From: Lanius collurio
Lineage: Eukaryota > Chordata > Aves > Passeriformes > Laniidae
Assembly (NCBI GenBank): GCA_020086605.1
Contig: JACBWW010000004.1
Span: 7,607,456 to 7,671,455 of the forward strand
Direction: 5' to 3'
DNA: 64,000 nucleotides
The notes beneath the pieces were generated by a model. That model was given only the letters and a program-made list of their open reading frames with translations, had not been told where the DNA came from and did not search any database. The first letter of the stretch is position 1; each line of letters opens with the position of its first letter. Positions 47,746-60,449 of this stretch are shown piece after piece. The position numbers and the translations under genes are program-made.

Positions 47746-50700
47746 ACACATGGCATAAAAAGAATCTCTATAATAGGGTGTACACTGCAATTGTTCATTC
47801 TTATTGGCTAAAGATTAATTTAAATGGGGAGAAAATGTGTACGTGAATCTACTGGGAAGACAGGGAAGTAATCTGTCTCAGAAAAAGATATGGAAAGATG
47901 TAAATATGAAAAGCCAGCCTCTGCCCGCCTGCCTGAGATCTTTATTTCTAGCTTCAAAACCAAAAATGGGAAAAAATACCCCAGACCACCATTTGATGGT
48001 TAAACAATGGCTGAGAACTTCACGCAGACCCTAAAAACAATCACTTCCTATGTACTTTGAGATTTCACAGCTTGCTTTCTCACAGATGAATTTTAATATA
48101 TCCGTCAGTCTTCTTTAGATAGGAAAAGTAGGATACAGTATGCAACACTGAAACTATTTCCTATCCGGTCTCCATATGGATACCGTCAGAGTTAACTGCT
48201 TCACATAAAAATATTCTTAGTGGGAGCATAACAGCACCCGCATGAGGATCCAGCAAGGGATTAATTCTTCCTAACTGTAGGTGCCTAAGGTATTTCACAT
48301 AGAATCCTACTTGTATCCAGAGGGCAATCAGATCTTAGGTGGGTTGGAACACCCTGGGGAGATGTCTCTCTCTGTTGACTAGGTGGTAGGATTTGGCACC
48401 TGGGTTCGGTGTCTCAGACAGTGTCTCTGTAGCATCTCATGGATGAATCCTTGCCCTTTGTGCAGAATTACTGGTGTGCTGCAAATTCTCATCTCAAGGT
48501 GAATTTACTTTTAGATGAAGATGAAGCTAGCATCAAAGAACAAAATCAATGGTTGCTTTGTCACTGATTTGAAGGCAGGAGTATTGGATTTAAATTGCAT
48601 TTTTACTCAGAATATGGCTTCTTGAAATGTATACTTTGCCATGAATCCCTTCCTCTCAGGGCAAAAAAATGGTAGTTAACTCATTCTAAATTTCTTTACT
48701 GGTCGCTTCTACATGATGAATTCAAGCCTCTGAGGAAGAATTACTTCCAGGTTGACTTTTCTACCATTTGGAATCTCTCCTGTCAGGACTATGAAGCTGT
48801 CTCCCACACTATTTAAAAATCTCTTTGATGTAACCTGTATCTCGCTCTAGCTGCACAGTAAATATCTGGCAAATTATACTCTCTAGTGGGGAGGGTATCC
48901 TGTGGTTACAAGTATCTTGAGAGTTGGTCCAAGAATTATTATTCTTCCTTTCCTCCAGTCTTGGTGATCTATAGCATTTACCTCCTGTAGATTCCCCTTT
49001 GATTTTCATTCCTTTTGTCTTTGTCCAAGAACTTCACTACCCTATTCTCCATTTTCATATTGTCATCTGCTGGCATTGGAGATGTTTTTCACATACAAAA
49101 CCATCCCTTCTCTGTCTCTTCCCGTTGCATCTCTTCTATATAAATTGAACCTGTCTGTACTGATATTCTGGTTATGAGAATCATTTTACAAGGTTTCACT
49201 TGCACTCATATATTCCATTATTTAGTGATACTTCTAGTTCTTCTTGCTTGTTTCCCATACAGAATTTCCATTCACATAAAGCCACTTTATGACTTTAGTA
49301 CTCTTATTATTCATCTCCGATTTCAGATCCTCAGCTTCTGTCTTTGTGTGTTAAAAGCACACACTTGATTCTTTGCATAAAGCTTCTCCGTTCAGAGTAT
49401 TTTAAAGCCCACATAACAAGCCAATTTTGTACCTGAGAAGTTGTCGCTCTCTGTTTTAGTGGAGACCATCTAAACAAGCAGCCACCTCTCATCACAGAAG
49501 ATAGCCTAATGCTTTTTGATTCTAAAATCTTTTTCTCTGTGCTGCAGGAGGATACAGTGATCAGTGTCTCGTACCTGTCTTTGCTTTTCTTTGGCAATGC
49601 TTTGTATTGGAAGGCTCTGTGAAAAAAATCACCTGGGTTGATTTCACTTTTGTTTCTTTCCCTGTTTCTTTTCCTTGATCTCTGAGGAGGTCTTTCATCT
49701 TCCCTAAACAAAATTATAGCTGTTCTTTAAGTCAGAGATTGCTTATCAGAAAAAAGCCCCTTCCTTCTAAAGAAATAAATAAATAGAACAAAACTAGATG
49801 AATATGAAACAAATATTTCACATTGCTGTAGTGATCAATATGCTAATGTCTGTGCTCTGCAGTATTACTGTGGAAATACTGCGGTATTACTGTGGAAACA
49901 GTGATGTGGGTTACTAAAAGAAAGATGATCTACTGTCAAATGGCTGCCAAAAAAGAAAGAGGGGTCAATTTCTTTATGAGCTTTCCTATTAAAAATAATA
50001 GCAGAAAACTGAAATTCTGATCTGATTCATATTGCTGCAGATTTTGAAACCTGAGCTCAAAACATCATAACAAAATTGCAGCCCAAACACTTTGGGAGAC
50101 ATTCTAAGGCTGTGCAGGAGCACTGAAAGGATAAGCAGAAATATTATTTGTATTTTAGCAGATAAATGTCATTTAGCTGTTTTCCTGTTTTAACAAGGAA
50201 TTTGAATGATGATTCCTGAGTTTCTCTGAGGTTGGTTCACTTAGCAGCACTCTGATATTTGTGAAATGCCAGCTTTCTATGAATATAGGAGTTTGGCAAA
50301 GAACGAGAGAACTATTCATTAAAATTCAAAAGTACATAAATGACAAATAAGGAAGTAATTTAGAGGATGTATTTGGCATGTGGGGTGTGGAAACCAACCA
50401 AGTAGCCTACTGAAACTTTGACTATTTTTGAAGTTATGCATTTAACTCATCCTTCTGATCCCAGGCTAGCTGGAGTCTGCAGAGGAAGCAATTTCAGTCC
50501 TGTGAGAGGCACCAGGTGTGCTTTGTACTGAGGTCAAGTGTTGGCTTGACATGGTGAGGCCAGGGTAAAGGCTGCCTGTGCTCCATGGGCTTCACACAAA
50601 GTGACAACACTGACACAACCAAAGGACAAACAGTGTAAATACAGTCATGTACCCAAGAGCTCAATTTATTTTAATCTATTGTCACATGAGACCACGACTG

Positions 50701-52280
50701 GTTGCTGTCCAGCTGAAGGCAATTTTTCTCAGGAAGGGACAAAGCACAGTGTATCTTTCCACAAGGATTAGAAGAGTTTGTTTGTCTCTGCAGTGCACAG
50801 AGGTGGCCTGCCTTTGGATACCATCTTGAGCAGGGCAAACTTGAGGAGAGGTTTTGCCTTGCCTGGGCTAAAAGCCTGGGATGCTGAATATTTGTTGCTA
50901 TTTGTACTTGGAATAGATGAAACCTATACTGGGATCACCTGTACATGTCAACTACACTGTCAGCACATAGAAACAGAGTGATTTTCACTCAAGCTAATGT
51001 TGTCTACGAGACAAAACACATCTCAGAGACGTCAAAGCCTCCTTTGCACGAGCGATTTTCTTTGCATGCCACAATGATTGTGCAGACTGCATTACAGATC
51101 TGTGCTGCTGCCTGGAGTTTGCAAACATGCCTTAGCTCCCTTTTCACAGGGAGTTGCTTGCATGGGAAAAAGCTAATGAGTTCAGAGGCAAGGTTTGAAA
51201 ATATATAGTGCCATGAAAAAATATTGCAGAAGGTCTCAACCTTACTCACAAAGAAAGAGATATATCAATCTATTACTCCCTCTAATAAGCTCTATGGTAC
51301 ACAGTAAAGCCAGGAATTACCTTTACTAGCTTGTGAGCCATTTTAAGGTGCACAAATGGCACGGTAACTTCATTGTTCACAATGGTAATTAAGTCACTAC
51401 ATTATCTCATCACAGTGAGTCACTTAACTGGCATCACTGTTGCAGGATGGGAAAATTTACCAAGGTGGAAAATTATGGGTCAGATTAACTCCTAGTGTAG
51501 AATTCAGAAGTATTATGCCCTGAATACATTTGGCCCACCCTTTATAAATTAGATTGTGTTTAATGTGCTTTGGAGAGGAGATGAATCAGACCTGCTGCTG
51601 GGGAAAAAAAAAAAAAGGAAGAAAAAACCTGTCTCATGCTTTTAGATTGCCCATTCCTTAGGGCAAAAGGCAGTTGAAGTTGTGGAAATAATCCCTTGTT
51701 TTTCCAGAAAAGGCCTACCTGCAGCTTCAGCAGTAGATCACCAAGAGAGTGTATCTTCTGTACCAGGTCATGGGAGTTCAGTGCTGAGTTGTACAGTAGA
51801 AAGAGCATGCCTGCAGTCTCTTAAAGACATCAGACTGCTGCAAGTCAGCCATGCACATGGCCCTGAAGGGATATCTACAAGGTACTTAAAGCTATAAGAT
51901 CACACAGAAAGGTCTGAGACGGGAATTGAGTCTAAAATATACAATTACATTTGAAAAGTGTTTTAAAACAGACCATGAATATCTGTTTTTGAAAAGCCCC
52001 AGTGATTGAATTTTTCTTTTGACTGGTAATTTTTTTTTTCTAAAGAAGGAAGGAAAACAGAAACTGTTGGTACTGTAATATTTTTTTCTGATGACTCGCA
52101 TTATCCCTGAGTGACAGCTCCTTAATTCAATTGCAGGAAAATATGGACATCATGCCCAGGTAAACACTCATTAACTTTCCTTGGCAGCCCTTCTTAAATT
52201 AAAGGGAAAAAAAAAAATGACACTCCAAGTTGCTGCCAAATTTGGCAGCTCTGATCTTGTCCTGACTCTAATCCCAAGGA

Positions 52281-52565
52281 GCGTTTACCAGGTTTCCTTT
52301 CTGAGAGCACTGGCGTGCTCAAAGCAGAGTGGATTCCACTGGCTCCGGCAGCCTCGGAGCTCCAGTGGCCCCCACGGTGGTGGCGATCCCATCTGGGAAG
52401 CGAGTGGAGCAAAACCCCTCAGCGGGTGGGGAGCGCTGCTTTCAGATTTTATTTTTGCAGAAAGAGTTAAGCTTTTAGAGATGAGGGTTCAGGGGAGGAG
52501 AGTCTGAGCCTGTTTAACTTGTTTTTCTCTCCCCCAGCGCTGCCCAAGTTTACAGTCTGTGGCGC
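52281..52565. promoter_or_regulatory. GC-rich, CpG-containing patch
   Basis: Nine CpGs lie between 52,281 and 52,436, with two more at 52,538 and 52,562. The AT-rich flanks have few. It includes 'ctccggcagcctcggagctc' and 'gcgggtggggagcgctg'. No splice-bounded coding exon is recognisable. It could be a regulatory element or the first exon of a non-coding RNA. The evidence is composition only. Confidence 0.3.
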
Positions 52566-53859
52566 TATCTGTAGGGCTTCAGACAGCAATAAAAGGGAGG
52601 CAGAGAGGTTCTCTGACAAAAGCCTGAAACCCTGGTATCTCTTTTGTTTTCACCCTAGTCTATGGCCACTGACATTACTCCCTTACACCATGGATGGGTA
52701 ATAAGCCCCCTTCTCAGGAATAGAAAAGCTCTTATACATTTTAATGTGACCTTAGACAGTGCTTTTCAGAAATCACAGGCACATCTGACTACACTTGAGG
52801 TTGAATTGAGCTAATGGCATTCACCTCATCTTTAGATGCAAAATTGGAAGATAAAAAGACCTTGATGTGAAAAGGAAAGGGGGGTTGTGGGGAGCGGGGG
52901 TGGGGGGAAGAGAAGCAGATTAGAGATATTGCTTAAAAATCTTATGATTGCTAGTTGATAACGAAATGTCTCCTTCTCTTTCTAAAAACCCTATGGGCTT
53001 GCAAGATGTCCTTGTGCTTTTATTTTTAATGATAGAATCTTTTTATTCCCTGGCCAAGGAAATTTCAATGTTGCTGCATATGTGGCCAGGAGATACGTTG
53101 ACCTTTAGCAAATCTTATTTTTAAAATCAGATGGAACAGTTATTGCAATATTCCAGCCCTGTAAGATTAAAAAAGAGCTTTCTTCCTCTGTAATCAGACG
53201 TGGATTAAATTTATTAAAGGTGCAGTATCTCTTTTTTAAATGACACTTGCCAGTCACACTGAATTCTAATAAGCCATTTGAAGATTTTGTATCCTCTTGC
53301 TTTTATTTTTTTTAAAGTTGTAGCCAAGGCTTTATAAAAAGAATGGGATAACTTATTTGACTAGCAAAGAAACTTGGTGTTAACAGGAGAAGGGCAGCAG
53401 ACAAAAGAAAGCAGCTGAAACATTAATGAATGATAATGCTGAGCAATGAAACATGCAAAGGAGCATGCAACATGGAAATTCAATGAGGAAAATATAATTT
53501 AAAGACCAAAGTAATTCTACTCAGTGAAAAGGTGCAAATGGCACAGAAAAAGGCTTTAAAAAATCAAGTGTTGAATTGGTTATAATAATTTCAATTTTAT
53601 TTCTGAGCAGAGGTGACTGCCTGTTGGGCACATGTGTGCATTTGAGAGTGAGTCAATGCTATTTGAATGTGTTTTTATTTGTTAAGTACAAAGAGTTGCT
53701 TAGGGTCATCCAAAATATAAGTAAAACTATAATCCTTTCTCTTGGGAGTGTACAGACTAAGTGAGTTTCTTGACGCTGCTGTTGAAATTTTGGGAGTAAA
53801 TTTGGGGAGTTATTCAGAAGCTTCTAAGAAAATGATTCTATCCAGAATTTTTCTTGAAA

Positions 53860-55170
53860 ATAATGTAATTGTTTAGGTTGGAAAATACCCTGAAGATCAT
53901 TGAGTCCAGCTGTTAAACCAGTCCTGCCAAATCCACCACTAAACCATGTCCCTGATCTACACTGGAGTAACCTGAGGCCATTTCCTCTTGTTCTATTGCT
54001 TTTTACCTGGGAGGGAAGACTGATCCCACCTGGCTGCAACCTCCTCTCAGGTGGTGGCAGAGAATGATAAGGTCCCCCCTAAGCCTCCTTTTCTCCAGCT
54101 CCAGCCAGTCCTCATCAGACTTGTGCTCCAGACCATTCACCAGCTCCATCACCCTTCTCTGGACACTCTCCAGCCCCTCCATGTCTTTCCTGTAGTGAGG
54201 GGCCCAGACCTGGATTTGAGGTGTGGCCTCACCAGTGTCGAGTACAGGGGGACAATCCCTGCCCTGGTCCTGCTGGCCACACCATTGCTGATCCAGGCCA
54301 GGTGCCACTGGCCTGCTTGGCCACCTGGGCACAGCTGGCTCATGTTCACCCACTGTCACTAGCACCCCCAACTCCTTCTCCAGTCAGCCACTTTCCAGCC
54401 ACTCTGTCCCCAGCCTGCAGCACTGCAGAAGTAGCTGTGATCCAAGTGCAGGACCCGCCACTTGGCCTTGTTTAACCTCATACCATTGATCCAGCCTGTC
54501 CAGATCCCTCTGAAGAGCCTTCCTGCCCTCCAGGAGATCAATACTTCCACCCAGCTTGGTGTCATCTGAAAGCTGCCTGAGGGTGCCCTTGATCTCCTCG
54601 TCCAGATCATTGATAAAGATATTAAACAGGACAGGCCTCAACACTGATTCTGGGGGAACACCACTGGTGACTGATCTCCAGCTGGTTGTAACTCCAGTCT
54701 CTGATACTCTCTGGGCCTGGCCATCCAGCCAGTTTTTTAGCCAGGGAAGAATAGACACATGAACACCATGGAAAGCCAGTTTCCCCAAGACAGTGCTGTG
54801 CGAAATCAGCTCCTGCAGTAGCCTTTGGTGGATCCCAACACCATAGTCTTGTTTAAGTGAGGTGGCAGCTGGCTGACCAGATCTTCTTGGATTGTGGGGG
54901 TTTTATTCTTCTCTCCATCCTTGTCTATCAGCTCAGGGGGCTGATTACTCAGAGAACAACTTATCTTACTATTAAAGACTGAAGAAAAGAAGACATTAAG
55001 TAACTTATTCTTTCCCTCATAATTTTTCACTCTGTTTCCCCTCACATCTAGTAAAGGATGGAGATTTTCCTTAGCCCTTGTTTAATCAATAATGTATTTA
55101 TGGAAATATTTTTAATTGTATTTCACTGCAAGAGTCAGATTAAATTCTAGTGCTCTCTGTTCTTTACCTC
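53860..55170 (-). mobile_element. CR1 LINE, 5'-truncated, with an internal deletion
   Basis: Read on the minus strand this is a CR1 non-LTR retrotransposon. From 5' to 3' it shows an upstream ORF2 piece (55,045 down to about 54,810) with NVFFSSVFNSK and PPELIDKDGE. Then comes the late reverse transcriptase region (54,788 down to about 54,390) with WLKNWLDGQAQRV, SGVPPESVL, VLFNIFINDLD and DDTKLGG. After frame changes come LYSTLVRPHLKS, LEKRRLRGDL and the 3' UTR ending near 53,860 ('ttgtttaggttggaaaatac' on the plus strand).

ORF2 is broken by stops and frameshifts. About 300 bases appear missing between the first two pieces. CR1 retrotransposition uses ORF2 endonuclease and RT. This copy cannot do so. 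Confidence 0.93.
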
Positions 55171-56164
55171 TAAGTGAGGATGCAAAAACACTGATGGCAT
55201 AGAGAATGTAGAGTGTAAAAGGACTCTCAGCTAAGTTTCTTGTTAAGCCTATCCATCCTTTCAGAATAATTAGTAGAGTCCTAATTAGGGATCTGATCCA
55301 TGCTCCCTGATTGTGCCTTGCAAGACACAACCTATCTGACCTTCCCAGTCCCACTTAGCCTAAATCTTTGGCTGTTCAGAACATGCTTGGCAGAATCACT
55401 CTGCGTGTGTGATTATCACAGTGGGAGTCTTCACAGTTGGTCTTCTGAAAAAGCCACATCCCCAGTTCTTCCCAGCTGTACCCAGAGCCCTGGATCATGA
55501 GCAGTGCCACAGCCTCAGGGTCTGGCTGGGGCCCTTGGCTGGCATGGTGCTACGGGTGTACCGGGGTTACTGCCTGTCCACACCAGCACAGGGAGCAGAT
55601 GTCCAGTGACAGGCACTGTCAAAGCATCTTCCAGCATCCTACCCTGGACTTCCTAGTTCTCCTTCTGGTTTCTATCTCTTATTCCCCAGGAGATGCCCAT
55701 TATTGGAATTATATATGATAGTGTGATACATAGAGCCAAGTGTATCCCCAGGGTAACTTTGCTGACACTAGTAGATTAGCATGTGTGATAAATTTGGCCA
55801 TTCCCATGATGCAAAAACTCTTCTTTTTATCCCTAAATAAACATTAATTAAAAATTTTACATACATAAAATACATGAGAGGGAAAAAAAAAATTACCCAA
55901 CTGCTCCTGCATTATTATAAGGAATACCACTTACAACAGTGAAAGCTAGGAAATTAAGTAATTCAAGCTAGTCTGGAAAATTGAAGCATCAATGCCAGCT
56001 AACAGGAGCTGAGAATTAACTACCTGACTGTAATTTGTTAGTCATATTATTCCCTTATGATTTTCATTATACATAGGAAAACAGTGCTACTTGAAATGTG
56101 TGATTTTTTTAAACACAGATGCTACAGGAGCCTTAAAACTTGTAAATCAAAACCAGAAGAGTTC
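55171..56164. other. Gene-free stretch between the CR1 copy and the pyrimidine tract
   Basis: I see nothing beyond unique, mostly AT-rich sequence. A short, more GC-rich part lies at about 55,440-55,620 with a few CpGs ('gtgctacgggtgtaccgggg'). Overlapping frames of 66-80 codons have no recognisable content. Confidence 0.6.
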
Positions 56165-56176
56165 TTTCTTTTTCCT

Positions 56177-56177
<1 letters not shown>

Positions 56178-56252
<75 letters not shown>

Positions 56253-56805
56253 TNNNNNNNNNNNNNNNNNNNNNNNNNNNNNNNNNNNNNNNNNNNNNNN
56301 NNNNNNNNNNNNNNNNNNNNNNNNNNNNNNNNNNNNNNNNNNNNNNNNNNNNNNNNNNNNNNNNNNNNNNNNNNNNNNNNNNNNNNNNNNNNNNNNNNNN
56401 NNNNNNNNNNNNNNNNNNNNNNNNNNNNNNNNNNNNNNNNNNNNNNNNNNNNNNNNNNNNNNNNNNNNNNNNNNNNNNNNNNNNNNNNNNNNNNNNNNNN
56501 NNNNNNNNNNNNNNNNNNNNNNNNNNNNNNNNNNNNNNNNNNNNNNNNNNNNNNNNNNNNNNNNNNNNNNNNNNNNNNNNNNNNNNNNNNNNNNNNNNNN
56601 NNNNNNNNNNNNNNNTCTCTCTCTCTCTCTCTTTCTCTTTCTCTTTTTCTCCTCTTTCTTTCCTTTCTTTCTCTCTCTTTCTCTCTTTATTTCTCCCATT
56701 TTTTTCCTCTTTGTCTTTCTTTTTCCTTTCTCCTCCCCTTATCTTTCCTCCCTCCTCACTTCTACTCTCCTCTTTTTTCCCTTTTTCTCTTTTTCCTCTC
56801 CTCTA
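56178..56805 (+). repeat. (CTTT)n pyrimidine tract with a 362-base assembly gap
   Basis: About nineteen CTTT units (56,178-56,253) run into Ns at 56,254-56,615. On the other side a TC run and nearly pure C/T sequence continues to about 56,805. The true array is therefore at least several hundred bases and probably defeated the assembler. Frames translated across the Ns are meaningless. On the opposite strand the tract is a long GA/GAAA purine run, able in principle to form triplex DNA. Confidence 0.95.
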
Positions 56806-59612
56806 CTGTAGCTGATGGCAGTCTCTAACATCAGGCCAGAGTTCTTGTCATAATTTTCTAAATAAGAATTGTTATTATTAGAGGGTGGTCCATTATTTCC
56901 TATGTTTTAAAATGTATTTTAAATTGCTTTTATGATATTGTACCATGCCCCAAGCATTTCAGTGGGGGAGCACTTTATAAATAAAATTATTATTATTATG
57001 CTTAGTGCACATGTCAGCAAGTGTTCATAAGAAATAAGTGACTGGTACCCTTGCCCTCCAGAGACTGAGAGCCTTATTCCTTTAACTTGACTTTAACTGG
57101 CCTGAAGTCTGGGTAAGAATTAGAGTCACTTCTAATCTTGTTCTTCCTATTGGCACGAGAAAATGAGCTGTCATTGAGTAGCATTGGCAATGAAGAACCA
57201 TTTTTATAATTCTTTCTACATCACATGCTATAACTACATTACCCTTTTTAATTTGAGGATGTAAAGTTGTCAAAAGGGGGAGAAAAAGAGCCCTTTAAAA
57301 ATTCAATGGGACCTTCTGGAAGATTCATGTGTGTTGTGTGCATGGAAGTGTGGGAGGACTGGCAGAAAGGCAAAAATAATTTTAGATTGTGTTAAAAGTA
57401 AAGCTTAATAGGAAGTTTGGTGCAGTATATGGAGAAGGTGGTGGTCCTAAGTTTCGATTTTTAAATCTACAATTATTTAATAGATAATTTTTTTCCCTTT
57501 AGATGAACTTTAAAGAAAAATGATAATGTAAGCACTGCTAGTTACTCTAGGTTGGGATTTAAGATTACAGCATTTAGTAAGATTATATATTTGATGAACA
57601 AGGCGAGGTGGTGTGTGTCAGCCTTTGAAGGGGTTACCTCGCTTAGGAAGTGAGTATTAACAGCATCTCAGCCCTACCAAGATTAATGTCAGTGGAATCA
57701 AAACTGGCATTAGCAGAGCACTGTTGTCAGGAAGCTCGCAACAGTTCAATAACTTTAACACACTGGATAGATTTCAGTGTGTGTGTCAAAGACTAGTACT
57801 GCTTAAAAAGGCATGTGGCAAGTAGGCAGTTTTAATGTAAAGATCATAAAAGATTTAAATACCAAATGTACAAGTGTTGAGTATTACTTGTGTGTACTTG
57901 GAAAAAAACCCAACTTTTATTTCTTTTATTTCTGTCCCCCTCCTTTTTGTTCTTGTTTTTATTTTTTGCCATTGATTTCCACCTATGAAGAATTAGGGCA
58001 GAGTTCTAATCCAACCTAATCAATCCTACTTTTTCATGTACATATATAGCTGTGAATGAACCTATTGAGGAAACAGGGTTTATTAGCTACTGATAATAGG
58101 AAGGATGTGCAAGAGAGAGATGAAACTGCCTTTGTTGGGTTTGTTAAACATGATGCTGTATGTCTTGGTCTTGAATTTTCACCTAGTTTTATGTTTATTT
58201 ACTTTTTCTGTGACTCACAATATTAAGCAGTACAAACATCATAAAAATCTGACTGTAAATAACCCTTTGTTAACTATAATGATTATTTATAGTTCTGCAC
58301 TGATCTGGAAGGCCAGCAGAACCCTGATGAAAGCCAATGATCAGTAGATATAAATGTACCTTTAAGGGCACGAAAAGAATTGGGTATGAGGCCTGTCCTC
58401 TTTTCTACCTCCTTCCCTGAAGGGAGAAACAACACAAGCCTACACTTACAGTTAATATATATCCAAAGGCAGGTGCCACCTTTTAAGCACTGGTTTTACT
58501 AGTGGTGCACACTAGAAAATGCTTCATTTTTTGTTCTTGTCAGACCTTCTGAGCTGAAAACATCAGGCTGTGCTCTGTGTAACAGCTCAATTTTGTTCAG
58601 GTTCACACACGGATGTGCACTGTGCCATTCTTATTACGAATTGGGAGCTGCAATTTGGCACCAACACTGCTGCTTCTTGGGAGGACCTCAGGATTAATCT
58701 CTATGGAAATGTAGTTTAGTTGCAGGTCAAATAGAGATAACATGTCTTGCCACATAAAATTTAGGAGAGATAAGTTTAGAGATGTTGTCTGTGTCTTTTG
58801 TGGGGGGAAAGAAAAAGAGATTGTCTTGGAGTAAAGGGTTAATTTGTCCAACTGGTGTATGAAATCTTAGAAAACTAAAAGGAAATAATAAAAGAGTATA
58901 GTGTGCTTGTTTGCCTCTGCTACAGGCCTTTTTATAAATAAAGGAATTTGGCTGCAAATGATTTGAAGTAATATTTTAGCACAAGACTTAAACCACATAC
59001 TATTATTATCCATTCCCATGATTTTCTCTCTGTGTATCTAAAGATATTTTTTCTGTCCTTGCTGTTGTGGAAACACAGTCCTGCTCACAACTTTATCCTA
59101 TAAAAGTTACTAGGATTTGAAAACCTAAATTTGACTTATGGTCCTCTCTGATTCTTTAATAGCTGCTTCTGCTCTGCAGTTTGCTACTGAAAATCCAGAA
59201 TGACTGGGAAGGAAAGATAAATAAATATAAAAAAAAATTATTTGCTTTAAATGTGTGAAGTGTTCCAATAATTTTAAACAGTTTAATTTAAATTTTAAAC
59301 TGCAAATCTTCAACCTCTAATCACTTCTAAACTGAAGTGGTTTTAACCAAATGTGAAGTGCTGCAGAGTTTGAAATGATTATGCCTGGAATAGATGGCTG
59401 GAAACTTTGGAGAGGGATGAAAACTATCTTTTAAAATTTTTTTTCTAAACACACACTTGTGCTGCATTGAACCATTCCTGCTGAAGAAGCCGAGGGGCTG
59501 TGAAGACATCTCTGTTAATTTACAAGGCCAATATAGTGAAAGCATCAGAGAATTTGAGATTTTCAGAGGTGAAGAGTCTGGATGCCAGTCTGAGGCATCC
59601 TTAGAAAGCACT

Positions 59613-59727
59613 CGCAGCCCCAGAGCCCCGGCCGTGGGGGCACGGCAGGGACGTGCGGAGGCTCCGCTGTCCCTGGTGCCCGGCGCTAGGGAAAGGCAGA
59701 CCTCGGAGAGGCTCTGGGGAGAGGAAG
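59613..59727 (+). promoter_or_regulatory. CpG-dense patch ending at a consensus splice donor
   Basis: Ten CpGs lie within 93 bases (59,613-59,705), the densest spot in the window outside the BCL11B exon. It is followed at 59,727/59,728 by AAG|GTATGTG, a near-consensus 5' splice site. This is the layout of a first exon of an unannotated, probably non-coding, transcript on the plus strand. An open frame from 59,457 crosses it but has no recognisable domain. Transcription is inferred only. Confidence 0.35.
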
Positions 59728-60179
59728 GTATGTGTGCAGCAGGGGGATGGTTAACACTTCCAAATCTGCAGCTATGTTTTTAGGATTCTTTCCAGCATTA
59801 GTTTCTCTTCAACATTTTTATTTTAGGGCTTTCAGTCTTTGCATTATGTGTTTTTCCTGTTTGAGGGAGAGAGTAAGAAACTTAAACTAGAATTCAGAAG
59901 CTGGTCCAGGACTCAGCTCCAGCTGGAAAAACACATGTGCTGGCATTCAGCTCCTGTAAGCTCCTTTCTGACTATTTTGAATGCTGGCATTGTTACAACA
60001 GGCAGGGGAACAGCCATGATAGCCCAGGGTGACAAATTGCTCAGCCTTGTGCATATATGTTTTTGCCTGGCTGGTTTTTATTAGCATGTAAGCATCATTT
60101 GTGGTCTGAGCATTCTTTCCCTTTCATTTTCATGACCCTGTCCAGTTCAGATGAGTGACAGATTTCACTATGTGATTTC

Positions 60180-60420
60180 CAGCTTTTGATGATTAACTTT
60201 TTGACAGCGGTCCTTATCTTTTATTTAGTATTGTAATGATGATTATAACAAAGGGCTGCGTGTCGGGCAGTGTGGAAATCAGACTGGGTGCTGCCTCCTT
60301 CACTCGACTGATAACTTTGTGTTGATTTTACAACAAAACAGAACATAAATTTATAGATTAAATGAAGAAAAAAGGGTGACAACTGCTGAATGTGATTATT
60401 TGGGTTATTGTAAGAGGTTA
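60180..60420. promoter_or_regulatory. Candidate enhancer block with GATA- and TCF/SOX-like motifs
   Basis: Complex, non-repetitive sequence carries an inverted GATA site in 'tccttatctt' (60,211-60,220), AACAAAGG (60,247-60,254, a TCF/SOX-type core) and 'gataactttg' near 60,310, which joins a GATA site and a TCF-like half site. TCF1 and GATA3 are known inputs to BCL11B in T cells. The motif grouping may be chance. Confidence 0.25.
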
Positions 60421-60449
60421 TTATTTTATCTCAATAGGTAGGTATATTA

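Larger units (their letters stand above)
42011..53859. other. Gene-free intergenic stretch
   Basis: No supportable gene. Besides listed repeats, there is a GT/CA-rich patch at about 43,538-43,572, a short hairpin with direct repeat at 49,859-49,898, and a weak palindromic repeat candidate at about 48,270-48,425 ('gtaggtgcctaagg' against 'ggcacctgggttc'). Frames up to 126 codons exist (for example minus strand 49,331-49,711), but none has a recognisable motif. Confidence 0.65.

Noticed and set aside
49331..49711. Minus-strand frame of 126 codons
   Set aside because: No recognisable motif, no splice context and ordinary AT-rich composition. A frame of this length can arise by chance in a 64 kb window.
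56057..56828. Long frames of about 250 codons across the N run
   Set aside because: They exist only because Ns contain no stops and the CTTT array is open in all frames.
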